In this document: positions 50,156 to 60,657 of the stretch, one piece after another | Layout: every line of letters starts with the position of its first letter | Numbering within the stretch: the first letter of the stretch is position 1 | Assembly (NCBI GenBank): GCA_002747175.1 | Contig: PDTK01000032.1 | Coordinates: forward strand, 17,232-81,231 | DNA from: Deltaproteobacteria bacterium | GTDB lineage: Bacteria; Desulfobacterota; Desulfobacteria; Desulfobacterales; Desulfosarcinaceae | Length of the DNA: 64,000 nucleotides | Direction: 5' to 3' | Made by a program: the position numbers and the translations under genes | Notes under the pieces: generated by a model | Databases searched by the model: none | What the model was told of the DNA's origin: nothing | Seen by the model: only the letters and a program-made list of their open reading frames with translations

Positions 50156-51043
50156 ATGCAGATAATCGGCATGCTCTGTGCGACGGGTGCCGCCTTGTTC
50201 TGGGCCTGCGCGATCATCATGTTCAAGAAAAGCGGCGACCTCCTCAGCCCGACAGCCTTGAACCTTTTCAAAGGCATCGTCACCCTTGTGCTGCTGGTGC
50301 CGACCCTGATACTCAGCAAAACGCCGTTTTTTCCCCAACGGCCGATTGAGGAATGGCTTTTGTTCGGCGCCTCCGGATTCATCGGTATCGCCCTGGCCGA
50401 CAATTTTTTCTTCATGGCGCTCAAACGTCTGGGGGCCGGCTTGTGGGCCGTGGTGGAATGTTTTTATCTCCCTTCTGTCATTATCATGTCGGCGATTTTC
50501 CTCAACGAAGAAATCGGCGTTCAAGGCGTGATGGGTGCGGTATTGGTCGTTGCCGCCATTTTCGCCGGCACCTATTCCGGAAAGTTGGTAAACTGCTCGA
50601 AAAGAGACCTGTTTACGGGGCTTTTCTGGGGAGGACTGGCCGTCAGCCTGATGGCCGCCAGCATTATCATCGTCAAACCGCTGCTCGAACACACCAGTGT
50701 GCTCTGGGCCAGCTTCGTGCGTCTGCTGGCCGGTGTGGCCGGCCTGCTGGCCATGGCCGGATTGCATCCGGAGCGAAAAACGATCATGGCCGTCCTGGTG
50801 CCTTCCCAGGCGTGGAAAATCGCCCTGCCGGGTGCCATTGTCGGCAATTACCTGGCCATGATGGCCTGGCTGGCGGGATTCAAATACACCCTGGTCTCGG
50901 TGGCCGCCATTCTCAACCAACTGGCCACCATTTTCATATTCATACTGGCGGCCATTTTTCTCAAGGAGCCGGTAACCTTTCCGAGACTGATCGCCATTTT
51001 ATTGGCTGTTGCCGGTGCCCTGCTGGCCGCGGGTTCCGCATAA
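50156..51043 (+). CDS. DMT superfamily (EamA) transporter
   Basis: ~10 TM pattern with two EamA-like halves. Confidence 0.88.
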   Translation: MQIIGMLCATGAALFWACAIIMFKKSGDLLSPTALNLFKGIVTLVLLVPTLILSKTPFFPQRPIEEWLLFGASGFIGIALADNFFFMALKRLGAGLWAVVECFYLPSVIIMSAIFLNEEIGVQGVMGAVLVVAAIFAGTYSGKLVNCSKRDLFTGLFWGGLAVSLMAASIIIVKPLLEHTSVLWASFVRLLAGVAGLLAMAGLHPERKTIMAVLVPSQAWKIALPGAIVGNYLAMMAWLAGFKYTLVSVAAILNQLATIFIFILAAIFLKEPVTFPRLIAILLAVAGALLAAGSA

Positions 51044-51049
51044 CCGATA

Positions 51050-51772
51050 TCATTTGGTATCGTGGTCGAACAAATACCCGATGGATCGCAGGCTTTTGAA
51101 ATAGACGGGCGTCTTGGGGTCCGGTTCGAAATACTTGCGGAAACGAACGATAAAATTGTCCACCGTTCGCGTGGTCGTCTTGCGTGAATATCCCCAGCCG
51201 ATCTGCAGCAGCTTGTCCCGCGAAAGGGGTTTGCCGCGGTTGGCGATAAACACTTTAAGCACTTTGGCTTCCTGTTCGGTCAAAAAGATGTCACCCTTGC
51301 GGCAATGGGCCATATGGGTGCGAAAGTCGATGGTATTGTCGCCAAAACAATAGGTTTCCAAGGAGTTATGGTTGGCGGATGCATTTTCCTGGTTCCAGCC
51401 GCCGCGCTTGAGCAGGCGCTCCACACGCAGAAGCAATTCTTCCAGATTGAACGGTTTGGCCAGATAATCATCGACCCCGAATGCCAATCCTTTGATGCGG
51501 TCCTCGGGATCGCCTTTAGCGGACAGGATCAATATGGGCAGCCTTTCATCTTCCAGACGAATGCTTTGCAGAATCGACAGGCCGTCGATACCGGGCAGCA
51601 TGACATCCAGAATCACCAGATCCGGCCTGGCCTGCTTCCACTGGTTCAAACCGTCTACACCGTCTCCGGCGATAATCACCTCATACCCCTGAAGGCCGAG
51701 GTTCAGTTGAATGCCTTCGGCAATATGGCGATCATCTTCGATGATCAGGATACATGTCTTTTTGGCGTCCAT
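51050..51772 (-). CDS. OmpR/PhoB-type response regulator
   Basis: LIIEDDRHIAEG; DLVILDVMLPGIDGLSIL; DDYLAKPFNLEELLLRV; winged-helix C-terminus; start at MDAKKTC. Confidence 0.93.
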   Translation of the reverse strand: MDAKKTCILIIEDDRHIAEGIQLNLGLQGYEVIIAGDGVDGLNQWKQARPDLVILDVMLPGIDGLSILQSIRLEDERLPILILSAKGDPEDRIKGLAFGVDDYLAKPFNLEELLLRVERLLKRGGWNQENASANHNSLETYCFGDNTIDFRTHMAHCRKGDIFLTEQEAKVLKVFIANRGKPLSRDKLLQIGWGYSRKTTTRTVDNFIVRFRKYFEPDPKTPVYFKSLRSIGYLFDHDTK

Positions 51773-51871
51773 GGTTTTGGTTCCTGAAGTTGCACAAAAT
51801 ACCGTGGTCTGGCGCGGGTTCACAATTCGCGCAATACAGATATCAGGCAAAACGACGTTTATAAATTGTCA

Positions 51872-52825
51872 CTATTCCAGGGCCGGCAGAATTAACGTAA
51901 ACGTCGCCCCCAACCCCCGCCCCGGACTGCCCGCCACCACCTTGCCCTTGTGCAAGCGTGCGATATTCTGGGCCAGGTGCAATCCCAGGCCGCTGCCTTT
52001 GGCGGTCATGTTGTCCAGACGGCCGATCTGATAAAACTTCCTGAAGATTTTTTTCATTTCCTTGCGGTCGAACCCGATGCCGTTGTCTGTAAATTTCAAC
52101 AGCACCCGGCGGTACTGCTGCTCAAGGGAAATATCCACCCGGGGCTGAGCGTCCCGGTTGTATTTGATGGCATTGGTCAGCAGGTTCATCACCAGCATTT
52201 CAAACAGATGCCGGTTGATGCGCTGGTAGACACCGTCGGTTTCCGAATGGTCGAAGGTGATCCGGCAGCCCTGGAACATGTGTTCATTTTCCTCCAGGAA
52301 CCGCTCCACGGTCCTGACCATATCACACACCACAAATTCACCCATGTATCGTTTGCTCTCCAATCGGGCCAGGTTGAGTATGCGATTGATATTTTCAGTC
52401 AGGCGATTCACATCGGCAAGCATGTATTGGATATATTTGACCTGATCCGGCCGGGGCAATTCATGCTTGGAAAATGTCTGCAAATAGAGCTGCAGCGAGG
52501 TTACCGGCGTTTTCAGCTCATGGGTGAAATTGTTGATGAAATTGTTTTGCATGCGGTACAATTGCAGGGTCTTCTGGCTGAACACGAAAATAATAAAGAT
52601 ACCCAGCAAAATGATGCCGATCAAAAGGGACAAAACCAGAATGACGACCCAGGTATCGGCGGTAAAAACCTGATCTTGTTCCAGGTTGAAACGCTGCATG
52701 GCCGAGCGCAGTCCCGAACTGACGCCGATGTACCAGTATATGTAGAGAAAAAGCGACGCCACCAGTGCGGTAACGGAGAAAACGAACACCAAAATGGGAT
52801 GAAAAAGCCACTTCACCGGCTTCAT
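51872..52825 (-). CDS. Membrane sensor histidine kinase
   Basis: NFTHELKTPVTSLQLYL H-box; NLLTNAIKYNRD N-box; GSGLGLHLAQNI; start at MKPVKWLF because the upstream ORF extension lies in repeat R2. Confidence 0.92.
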   Translation of the reverse strand: MKPVKWLFHPILVFVFSVTALVASLFLYIYWYIGVSSGLRSAMQRFNLEQDQVFTADTWVVILVLSLLIGIILLGIFIIFVFSQKTLQLYRMQNNFINNFTHELKTPVTSLQLYLQTFSKHELPRPDQVKYIQYMLADVNRLTENINRILNLARLESKRYMGEFVVCDMVRTVERFLEENEHMFQGCRITFDHSETDGVYQRINRHLFEMLVMNLLTNAIKYNRDAQPRVDISLEQQYRRVLLKFTDNGIGFDRKEMKKIFRKFYQIGRLDNMTAKGSGLGLHLAQNIARLHKGKVVAGSPGRGLGATFTLILPALE

Positions 52826-52840
52826 ACCGAGAGCCTCGCA

Positions 52841-52939
52841 TGGAAAATCATCGACCACCCGCCGGGCGGGCGGTTTGATGAAGCCCCCGCAAAGGGGGCG
52901 ATAAGCCATACCTGAGAACGTCGAACTTCGAATTTTGAA
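52841..52939 (-). repeat. Dispersed repeat family R2 (inverted copy)
   Basis: AAAATCATCGACCACCCGCCGGGCGGGCGGTTTGATGAAGCCCCCGCAAAGGGGGC...GAACGTCGAACTTCGAATTTTGAA. Confidence 0.75.
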
Positions 52940-53021
52940 TAGGGTGAGGTACATGGGTTAGGGGTTTCCCGCCTCAGTCCTCAGTCCTCAGCACTAAGCC
53001 CTCCGCCCTCTTCAGATCACT

Positions 53022-53060
53022 CGGGCATAGCCCGAGGTTTAATTAACTGCAATTATACCC
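53022..53060. repeat. Shared hairpin-containing repeat R7 (copy 2, inverted)
   Basis: CTCGGGCATAGCCCGAGGTTTAATTAACTGCAATTAT, reverse complement closely matching 16002..16038. Confidence 0.65.
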
Positions 53061-53087
53061 CCCCCGGCAAGGCCGGGGGGATAAATG

Positions 53088-55022
53088 TCATGCCATCGCC
53101 TTGGCCATCAATTCACCCACCATTTTGGAAAAGCGGGCCGGGTTGTCCAACTTGCCGCCTTCACTGACAACGGCCATATCGAAAAGCAACCGGCTGTAAT
53201 CTTTCAGTTTCGGATTGTCCCGGTCACTTTCGAACAATGCCTTGATTTTATCCACGACCGGGTGATCCATATTCAGCTCCAGAACCCGTTTGGTCACGGG
53301 CGGGGTCTGACCGGAGGCCTTGAGCAGTTTTTCCATGTAGGCGCTCATGTCCATGGCGTCGCCTGAAAGGCAGACCACCGAGTCCTTGAGGCGGCTGGAA
53401 GCTTTGACCTCCTTGACCTTGTCCGCCAGATGTCCTTTGATGAATCCAAACAGGGCACTGAAGGCATCTTTTTTGGCGTCATCCACCGCATCCAGATCCA
53501 GATCGCCTTTTTCAGCGCTTTTCAATGGTTTTCCATCGTATTCGGTCAATGACTGAACCACCCATTCGTCTACCGGATCGGTCATCAGCAAGACCTCATA
53601 GTCCTTTTCCTTGAGTGTCTCCAGGTGCGGGCTGTTGATCAACGCTGAAAGCTTGTCCCCGGTGATATAGAATATCTCTTTCTGGTCGGATTGCATGTTT
53701 TTGACATAATCGTCCAGCGATACCCAGGCGTCCTCGGATTTGGTGGTTTTGAATCGCACAAGGGGGGCGATCTTGTCTTTGCTGGCCGGGTCGGTATAGA
53801 TCCCTTCTTTTAAGACAGCGCCAAATTCATCATAGAAGGTGTTGTATTTTTCGGTCTCCATTTTTCCCAGCAGGTCAAACAGCTTCTTCAAAAGGTTCTT
53901 ACGGATGTTCAGCACCAGGCGGTCCTGCTGTAAAATTTCGCGGCTGACGTTCAGGTTCAGGTCCGAGGCATCCACGACCCCTTTGACGAAGCGGAAAAAT
54001 TCGGGCATCAGTTCCTTGCAGTCATCCATGATAAAGACACGCTTGGAATACAAATGGATGCCGTGTCGCCGATCGGGCGTAAACAGGTCGAAGGGTGCCT
54101 TGGAAGGGATATACAGCAAGGCATCGTATTCGGTGGTGCCCTCGAACTTGAGATGCAGCCGTTCCATGGGCGGATTCCAGTCGTGGCTCAGGTGCTTGTA
54201 GAATTCTTCGTATTCTTCATCCGTGACATCGCTTGAACTGCGTGTCCAGATGGCTTTCATGGAGTTGAGGGTTTCTTCTTTCATCACCTTGCGGGTCGTG
54301 GCACCCACGGGCTTTCCGTCCTTGTCCTTGATAATCTCTTCGTCCGGCAAGGGTTCGTCTTTCTCCACCTCCATGGTGATGGGATAGTTGACGAAGTCGG
54401 AGTGCTGTTTGACGATGCTGCGTACGACCCACTGGTCGGTGAAATCTTTGTCATCCTTTTCCGGTTTCTTCAAATTCAAGGTAATGGTGGTGCCGCGGGT
54501 GGCTTTTTCGGTCTCTTCGACAGAATAGGATCCGTCTCCGGAAGAAACCCATTTAACGGCCTTGTCCGCATCTACCCCGGCAGCCCGGGTGACGAGAGTG
54601 ATTGAATCCGCGACCATGAAGGCGCTGTAAAAACCAACACCGAACTGACCGATCAGCTCCGGAATGAGCGTTTCCTGTCCCTTGGCATGCTCCAGGGCTT
54701 CCATGAAGCCGGCCGTTCCGCTTTTGGCGATGGTACCGATGTTTTCCAGAACCTCTTCATAGGTCATTCCGACGCCATTGTCTGAGATTTCAAACGTCTG
54801 GGCAATGGCATCCGGCTTCAGTTCAATTTTGAATTCCGTATCCCCACCAAGAATCCCAGGTTCGGTTTCTGCTTTATATCGGACCTTGTCGATGGCATCC
54901 GATGCATTGGAAATCAATTCACGTAAAAAGATGTCCCGATTGGAATACAGTGAATTGACAATCAGGTTGAGGATCTGCTGCACTTCGGTTTTGAATTGAT
55001 GGGTTTCTTTCTTTGCTTCCAT
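53088..55022 (-). CDS. htpG: Molecular chaperone HtpG (Hsp90)
   Basis: [58 protein letters not shown]. Confidence 0.96.
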   Translation of the reverse strand: MEAKKETHQFKTEVQQILNLIVNSLYSNRDIFLRELISNASDAIDKVRYKAETEPGILGGDTEFKIELKPDAIAQTFEISDNGVGMTYEEVLENIGTIAKSGTAGFMEALEHAKGQETLIPELIGQFGVGFYSAFMVADSITLVTRAAGVDADKAVKWVSSGDGSYSVEETEKATRGTTITLNLKKPEKDDKDFTDQWVVRSIVKQHSDFVNYPITMEVEKDEPLPDEEIIKDKDGKPVGATTRKVMKEETLNSMKAIWTRSSSDVTDEEYEEFYKHLSHDWNPPMERLHLKFEGTTEYDALLYIPSKAPFDLFTPDRRHGIHLYSKRVFIMDDCKELMPEFFRFVKGVVDASDLNLNVSREILQQDRLVLNIRKNLLKKLFDLLGKMETEKYNTFYDEFGAVLKEGIYTDPASKDKIAPLVRFKTTKSEDAWVSLDDYVKNMQSDQKEIFYITGDKLSALINSPHLETLKEKDYEVLLMTDPVDEWVVQSLTEYDGKPLKSAEKGDLDLDAVDDAKKDAFSALFGFIKGHLADKVKEVKASSRLKDSVVCLSGDAMDMSAYMEKLLKASGQTPPVTKRVLELNMDHPVVDKIKALFESDRDNPKLKDYSRLLFDMAVVSEGGKLDNPARFSKMVGELMAKAMA

Positions 55023-55156
55023 GGGCTCTCCTGAGTGCTTTGAAATTATATTTTTATCAATGGTTATAATCAGTTCAATAAAATCAGATGAATAATTATG
55101 GGGGCTAATTGTCGATTGTCAAGGTGTAGACAGCCGATCGCTGAGCACCGCCTTAA

Positions 55157-55270
55157 TCTGAACCCAATTTGCCTATTTCCGGACAGACACGAACCAGCAA
55201 AAATTTTAAGAACGTCGAACAGGGGGCTTCATCAAACCACCCGCTCGGCGGGTGGTCGACGATTTCCCAT
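55157..55270. repeat. Mosaic of R3 and R2 repeats
   Basis: AATTTGCCTATTTCCGGACAGACAC followed by GAACGTCGAACAGGGGGCTTCATCAAACCACCCGCTCGGCGGGTGGTCGACGATTT. Confidence 0.7.
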
Positions 55271-55640
55271 TCCCTTCCGCCCCTGGTTCAAAATCTGAAA
55301 CTTTTATTTATTATCTTTACAAGATGTTACCTGAATACGAAAAACGCGCCTGCCAAAAGTTCAAAATATTGAACATTGCTTGAAAATGGTTTTTCATTTA
55401 TATCTAAACACCTTAGGAAAAACCATAGGCAAATCGGGTTTACGATTGTGAATATTTCGTAACCGACAACCGACGATAAATGCCGGCTGTTTGGCTTTCC
55501 CTGGTGCTGCCTTTTTTATATCCATTCAAAATTACACTGTTTTGGTATTACAGAATCGCTTTTTGATGTTTTCTCGGAAGATTGGCAAAGTGTTTGCTTG
55601 TACAAGTTTTCACCTAATAATTTTCATCTTTCTCCTCCTT

Positions 55641-55680
55641 AGCGGTTAACCGGCGTCATCCCGGTTAACCGTTTTGTTTT
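55641..55680 (+). terminator. Strong hairpin followed by T-rich tract
   Basis: GCGGTTAACCGG cgtcat CCGGTTAACCG ttttgttttt. Confidence 0.6.
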
Positions 55681-55984
55681 TCGGCCATTTGGCATCTATC
55701 TGTGCACCCAATGCGATCCGGATTATAGGTGGAACGCCCAACGCCAACATCGGCAATCGCCTCCCTATGGACCAGGGAGCCTTGTAAACGCTTATCAAAA
55801 AAAGTATTGAAAAGTTTCAGGGTACACCGGATAATCAGGTAAGAATGGATACAGGCACACATTCAGCATGAACAAATCGCTTGTTCGTCGACGCTTGCAT
55901 CTCTACGGAGTATCCAAATGCGGTTCCACTGCACCCGTTTCAGTAAAAAATCATTCTCCAACGCTGGCATTAGGAAAACGCAGA

Positions 55985-56080
55985 ATCACCGACAATCACA
56001 GCGGTGAGATGACCGTCGAATCGCAACCTGGCACAGGAACGAAATTCACTATCGGACTTCCGGTAAACAGAACAAAATAG
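55985..56080 (+). pseudogene. C-terminal remnant of a sensor histidine kinase ATPase domain
   Basis: RITDNHSGEMTVESQPGTGTKFTIGLPVNRTK* matches the terminal part of HATPase_c domains; no N/G1 boxes upstream. Confidence 0.65.
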
Positions 56081-56142
56081 CCCGGACGAATTTGGTGAAT
56101 CCCTGGCGGCCATCAATAAACAGGACTTTTATAGGGGAAACC

Positions 56143-59100
56143 ATGAATCACGTCAAAGTATCCGCAATTGGCTTTCTAATGTTGTGCGTCCTGCACGCCA
56201 TTCCTGGCTTTGCTCTCGATGTGCCCCCATCCCTGCAGCCATGGGAAAACTGGGTGCTGCATGGCAAACAGGAGCGAACCTGTCCGTCCCATTTCGACGA
56301 CGGCACCCGCAGCCACTGCTGGTGGCCTTCCCGCCTGATTGTGAACGCCAGCGATACGGGCGGCCTTTTCGAGCAGCAGGTCATGGTCTATGCCCCCAGT
56401 TGGGTGACGCTGCCCGGCGGTAGACACGACTGGCCCGAAACGGTTTCCGGGCCATCCGGCATGCTCTCGGTGGTCGATCGAAACGGTCGCCCATCGGTCT
56501 GGCTGATGCCGGGTGAGCACCGCATTGACGGTGCCTTTGTCTGGGACGATCTGCCCGACGTACTGCCGATTCCGCCGGAGGTGGGGCTTGTGTCCCTGCG
56601 GATCAACAACGGGGAGATCGCTACCATCGATCCGGGAAAAAACGGTCAATTGCGGCTGCATGGCAGCGGCGGTCGGGATACCCAGCAGGATCGTGTATCG
56701 GTTCATCTGTTCAGATGTATCGAAGACGACATTCCCATGCGCGTGGTGACACATGCCCTGTTGCAGGTTTCCGGTCGCCCGCGGGAAATCCGACTGGCCT
56801 CCCTCTTGCCTGAAAACAGTTTCGTCATGGACATCGACAGCCCGCTGCCCGCCCAGATGTCCGATGACAACGAGCTGCTGATCCAGGCCCGTCCGGGCAG
56901 CTGGGATGTTCGTGTGACCGCCCGCATGCCGGGCAATACGACCTCCCTGTCCATCGCGAACGATCACTATGGCCCCGAAATCTGGTCCTTTAAAGCATAC
57001 AATCACTTGCGCATGGTTAAGGTCACCGGTGCACCGACAATAGAGCCGTCACGAACCCAGATGCCCGACGACTGGAAAGACCTGCCTGCCTATCGCGTCC
57101 AACCGGGCGAAGGTTTGTCTTTCGATGTCATCCGCCGTGGCGACACCGATCCGGCACCGGATCAGCTTCAGCTTGAGCGCACCTGGTGGCTGGATTTCGA
57201 CGGCAGGGCCTTTACCCTGCACGACCGACTGTCCGGCAGCCTGAACCGAACATGGCACCTGGCCATGAAGGCGCCTGTGGAACTGGGACGCATCGTGGTG
57301 GATGGTCAGGATCGGCTGATCACCCGTCAAAACAAACTGCCGGGCGTCCAGCTTCGCCGCGGCCGGTTGGCCATGCAGGCGGACAGCCGTCTGGCCCGGC
57401 AATCATCGATCCTGCCGGCAGTGGGATGGGACCACGATTTCCAGCGTATCAGCGGCACCTTGAATCTGCCTCCCGGCTGGACCCTGTTATCCACCGCCGG
57501 TGTCGATGTGCCACCCGACGCCTGGCTTCAACGCTGGACCCTTCTGGACCTGTTTTTGGTGCTGATCATCGCCATCAGTGCCTGGAAGCTGCGCAGCCCG
57601 CTTGTCGGCCTGCTGGTCCTCGTGACCCTGGTCCTGATCTTCCATGAGCCGGGTGCGCCGCGCCATGTGTGGCTGCATCTGCTGATCGTGGCGGCTCTGC
57701 TTAGATACCTCCCCGATGGATGGTTTCGCAAAGTGATCCGGCTTTGGGGCGTGGGTGCTGTGATTGCCCTTTTGGCCATTTCTCTGCCCTTTATGGTGCA
57801 ACAGATCCGAACGGCGGTCTATCCCCAGCTGAAAGCCGCATACGCATCCACCGGAGGCCTATGGTTCACACCGGCTACCGAGGGAATAATGTCCGACGCG
57901 GCCATGCCGCCACCGGTAGCCAAAAAATCCCTGGCCAGCGTGCGCACAATGAACCGCTCTGCCATCGACAAGGCCCAGCCACTGGTGATGAAGCAGGCCG
58001 CCCAACCCGGTCTTGATTCCCGCTATCAATTGGAAGAAAAAGACCCCGATGCCCTGATCCAGACCGGACCGGGCCTGCCGACCTGGCGATGGCACCGCGT
58101 TCCATTACGCTGGAACGGGCCGGTCGACCGTGACCACCGGATCCGCCTATGGCTGATATCTCCGTTCATGAATTTGATTCTGGGGCTGATTCGGGTGATG
58201 CTGTTGTTCGTGCTGATCGGTATCGTCGTGGACATCAAACGATGGCGCCGGTATCTGTCGGCTCCTGTGGCAGAAGTCACGGTCGCCTTTTTGATTTCAG
58301 CAGGGTTGCTGATGTCGCCGCCCGTGTCGCTGGCCGAATCGGGCCGTCACCCGTTCCCGCCCCAGGCGCTGCTGGATGAACTGCAACAGCGCCTGCTCGA
58401 ACCCCCGGCCTGCCTGCCGAACTGTGCCGACATCAGCCGTCTGGAACTGGCGGCCATGCCGGACCAGTTGAGGCTGATCATGCAGGTGCATGCCCTGGCA
58501 GACACGGCCATTCCACTTCCGGTCCTGCGGGGTGCCTGGTCCCCGGCCGATGTAATGATTGACTGCAAGCCGGTGTCAAGCCTTCTGCGGGATGGCAAGG
58601 GCATGCTGTGGACGGTGGTTCCCGAGGGGGTGCATCAGCTCAAATTGACCGGCCCGGCGGGCAAGGCCGATGAAATTCGCTTGGCCATTCCCATGCGTCC
58701 CCATAAAATCACGTATGCCGGGGTGGGATGGCAGGCCCAAGGCATCCACGCCGACGGCAGCATCGATTCCGGAATCGTTTTGACCCGTGTCAAAAACGGA
58801 GCGGTAAAACATCACCGGCCATCCGGGTCCGACATTGAACCGTTTTTCCATCTGTCCCGCACGCTGCATCTGGGCATCCGCTGGGAGGTGACCACCCGCA
58901 TACGGCGGCAGACGGATCCGGGAACGCCTGTCGTACTTTCCGTACCACTGTTAGCGGGTGAATCGGTAACGACACCCGGCGTACACACCGAAGCCGGACA
59001 GGCGCAGATCACCATGGGACCCAACGCGGTTGAAACCCATTTCACCAGCACCCTGGCGTTAACCGAAGCCATACAACTGAAAGCGCCCGCCGGCGTTCCC

Positions 59101-60234
59101 TGGACCGAAACCTGGACCCTGGATGCATCACCCATCTGGCGCTGCGAGACATCCGGCCTGACCGTCATTCACCATCAGGATGCAGGCCATACATGGAAAC
59201 CCCAATGGCGACCCTGGCCCGGAGAAACGGTGAGCATCAGGGTTTCCCGGCCCGAAGCCGTGCCCGGCCGGACCATGACCGTGGATCACGTGCACCTGGA
59301 GGTGACCCCCGGCAGCCGTTTTTCCAGATCCGGGCTGGAAATGGGCATCCGTACCAGCAACGGCGGCCAGCATCAGATCGAATTGCCGCCCATGGCCAAC
59401 CTGCAAACCGTGACAATCAACGGGCAGAGCCTGCCCATTCACCAGGACGGCCGCCTTGTCAACATTCCCCTGGAACCCGGCAGCCGGCAGGTACGCATCC
59501 AATGGCAACAGTTGACCGAATCCCTGACACGGATCAGTGCGCCGGTGGTAGGTATCGGCCATGCCGCCGTGAATGCCACGGTCTCCTTTCGGATGCCGGA
59601 TCAGCGCTGGATTCTGTTCGTCGGCGGTCCCAGCATGGGCCCGGCGGTTCTGTTCTGGAGTTATGTGGCTGTGGCCGTCCTCATCTCCCTGGGACTTGGT
59701 CGCACCCATGTCACGCCACTTGGCACCCGTCAATGGCTGCTGCTTACCCTGGGCCTGACCCAGATACCGGCACCGGTGGCCATCCTGGTCGTGGGGTGGC
59801 TGATGGCCCTGGGTTTCCGCTGCCGTAAAACCATGCCCCGCGGCGCCCTATCCTTCAATCTGGTGCAACTAACCCTGGCAGCCCTTACCCTGGCAGCCCT
59901 GGCCGGCCTGTATACGGCCATCGAACGCGGCCTGTTGGGCATCCCGGATATGCAGATCGCCGGCAATCATTCCAGCCATCTGCAATTAAACTGGACCCAG
60001 GACCGCATCGACACCACGCTGCCAACGCCCTGGGTCATCAGCCTGCCCATGTGGACCTACCGGCTGATCATGCTCTCCTGGTCGCTCTGGATGGCTTTCA
60101 GCCTGGTATCCTGGTTGCGCTGGGGGTGGACTTGTTTTTCAAAGGAGCGGCTGTGGAAATCCATCCGTATTCGGAGAAAAACCAAGCCGGCAACCGGGGA
60201 AGACGCATCCGCTTTTACGAAACAGCCATATTGA
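56143..60234 (+). CDS. Large (1363 aa) signal-peptide-bearing membrane protein of unknown function
   Basis: Signal peptide, beta-rich extracytoplasmic regions and several TM clusters; open reading frame uninterrupted; SD-like AGGGGAAA before ATG 56143. Confidence 0.8.
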   Translation: MNHVKVSAIGFLMLCVLHAIPGFALDVPPSLQPWENWVLHGKQERTCPSHFDDGTRSHCWWPSRLIVNASDTGGLFEQQVMVYAPSWVTLPGGRHDWPETVSGPSGMLSVVDRNGRPSVWLMPGEHRIDGAFVWDDLPDVLPIPPEVGLVSLRINNGEIATIDPGKNGQLRLHGSGGRDTQQDRVSVHLFRCIEDDIPMRVVTHALLQVSGRPREIRLASLLPENSFVMDIDSPLPAQMSDDNELLIQARPGSWDVRVTARMPGNTTSLSIANDHYGPEIWSFKAYNHLRMVKVTGAPTIEPSRTQMPDDWKDLPAYRVQPGEGLSFDVIRRGDTDPAPDQLQLERTWWLDFDGRAFTLHDRLSGSLNRTWHLAMKAPVELGRIVVDGQDRLITRQNKLPGVQLRRGRLAMQADSRLARQSSILPAVGWDHDFQRISGTLNLPPGWTLLSTAGVDVPPDAWLQRWTLLDLFLVLIIAISAWKLRSPLVGLLVLVTLVLIFHEPGAPRHVWLHLLIVAALLRYLPDGWFRKVIRLWGVGAVIALLAISLPFMVQQIRTAVYPQLKAAYASTGGLWFTPATEGIMSDAAMPPPVAKKSLASVRTMNRSAIDKAQPLVMKQAAQPGLDSRYQLEEKDPDALIQTGPGLPTWRWHRVPLRWNGPVDRDHRIRLWLISPFMNLILGLIRVMLLFVLIGIVVDIKRWRRYLSAPVAEVTVAFLISAGLLMSPPVSLAESGRHPFPPQALLDELQQRLLEPPACLPNCADISRLELAAMPDQLRLIMQVHALADTAIPLPVLRGAWSPADVMIDCKPVSSLLRDGKGMLWTVVPEGVHQLKLTGPAGKADEIRLAIPMRPHKITYAGVGWQAQGIHADGSIDSGIVLTRVKNGAVKHHRPSGSDIEPFFHLSRTLHLGIRWEVTTRIRRQTDPGTPVVLSVPLLAGESVTTPGVHTEAGQAQITMGPNAVETHFTSTLALTEAIQLKAPAGVPWTETWTLDASPIWRCETSGLTVIHHQDAGHTWKPQWRPWPGETVSIRVSRPEAVPGRTMTVDHVHLEVTPGSRFSRSGLEMGIRTSNGGQHQIELPPMANLQTVTINGQSLPIHQDGRLVNIPLEPGSRQVRIQWQQLTESLTRISAPVVGIGHAAVNATVSFRMPDQRWILFVGGPSMGPAVLFWSYVAVAVLISLGLGRTHVTPLGTRQWLLLTLGLTQIPAPVAILVVGWLMALGFRCRKTMPRGALSFNLVQLTLAALTLAALAGLYTAIERGLLGIPDMQIAGNHSSHLQLNWTQDRIDTTLPTPWVISLPMWTYRLIMLSWSLWMAFSLVSWLRWGWTCFSKERLWKSIRIRRKTKPATGEDASAFTKQPY

Positions 60235-60280
60235 CTTTGCCAGGCCCGTGAATTAGTATAACCCTTATTTTCATAAATAT

Positions 60281-60632
60281 GGGGGCGAAACGGCTTCGAC
60301 GGGGATAAAGAAGCTCAGGTTGCATGCCGAGTTCCTGCCGTCTCGTAAAACTGGCGGGAATTAAATATAATCGCTGACGATTATAACTACGCCGTAGCTG
60401 CATAGCTACCGTTCTACCAGGTTTTTCCCACGCGCCTGGATAGAACGTCGACTAGTGGGATAGCCGTAGCTGAATGCCTGCTACAGCAACGGCGAACTTT
60501 TAGCGGGATAGCCTTTGCAGCACCCTGCCTGATGGAGGCTTCGCAGAGGCGATACTTAGAGATCAGGATAAGCATGTAGAGATCTGTGTGGAATATTTTC
60601 GGACGCGGGTTCGACTCCCGCCGCCTCCACCA
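60281..60632 (+). ncRNA. ssrA: Transfer-messenger RNA (tmRNA)
   Basis: 5' GGGGGCGAAACGGCTTCGACGGGG; 3' GCGGGTTCGACTCCCGCCGCCTCCACCA; tag frame GCT GAC GAT TAT AAC TAC GCC GTA GCT GCA TAG at 60373..60405 (ADDYNYAVAA). Confidence 0.96.
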
Positions 60633-60657
60633 TTAACATTTAGACAAACCGATCCTG

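Noticed and set aside
51950-52915. 321-aa plus-strand ORF
   Set aside because: Antisense to the sensor kinase, extending into repeat R2.
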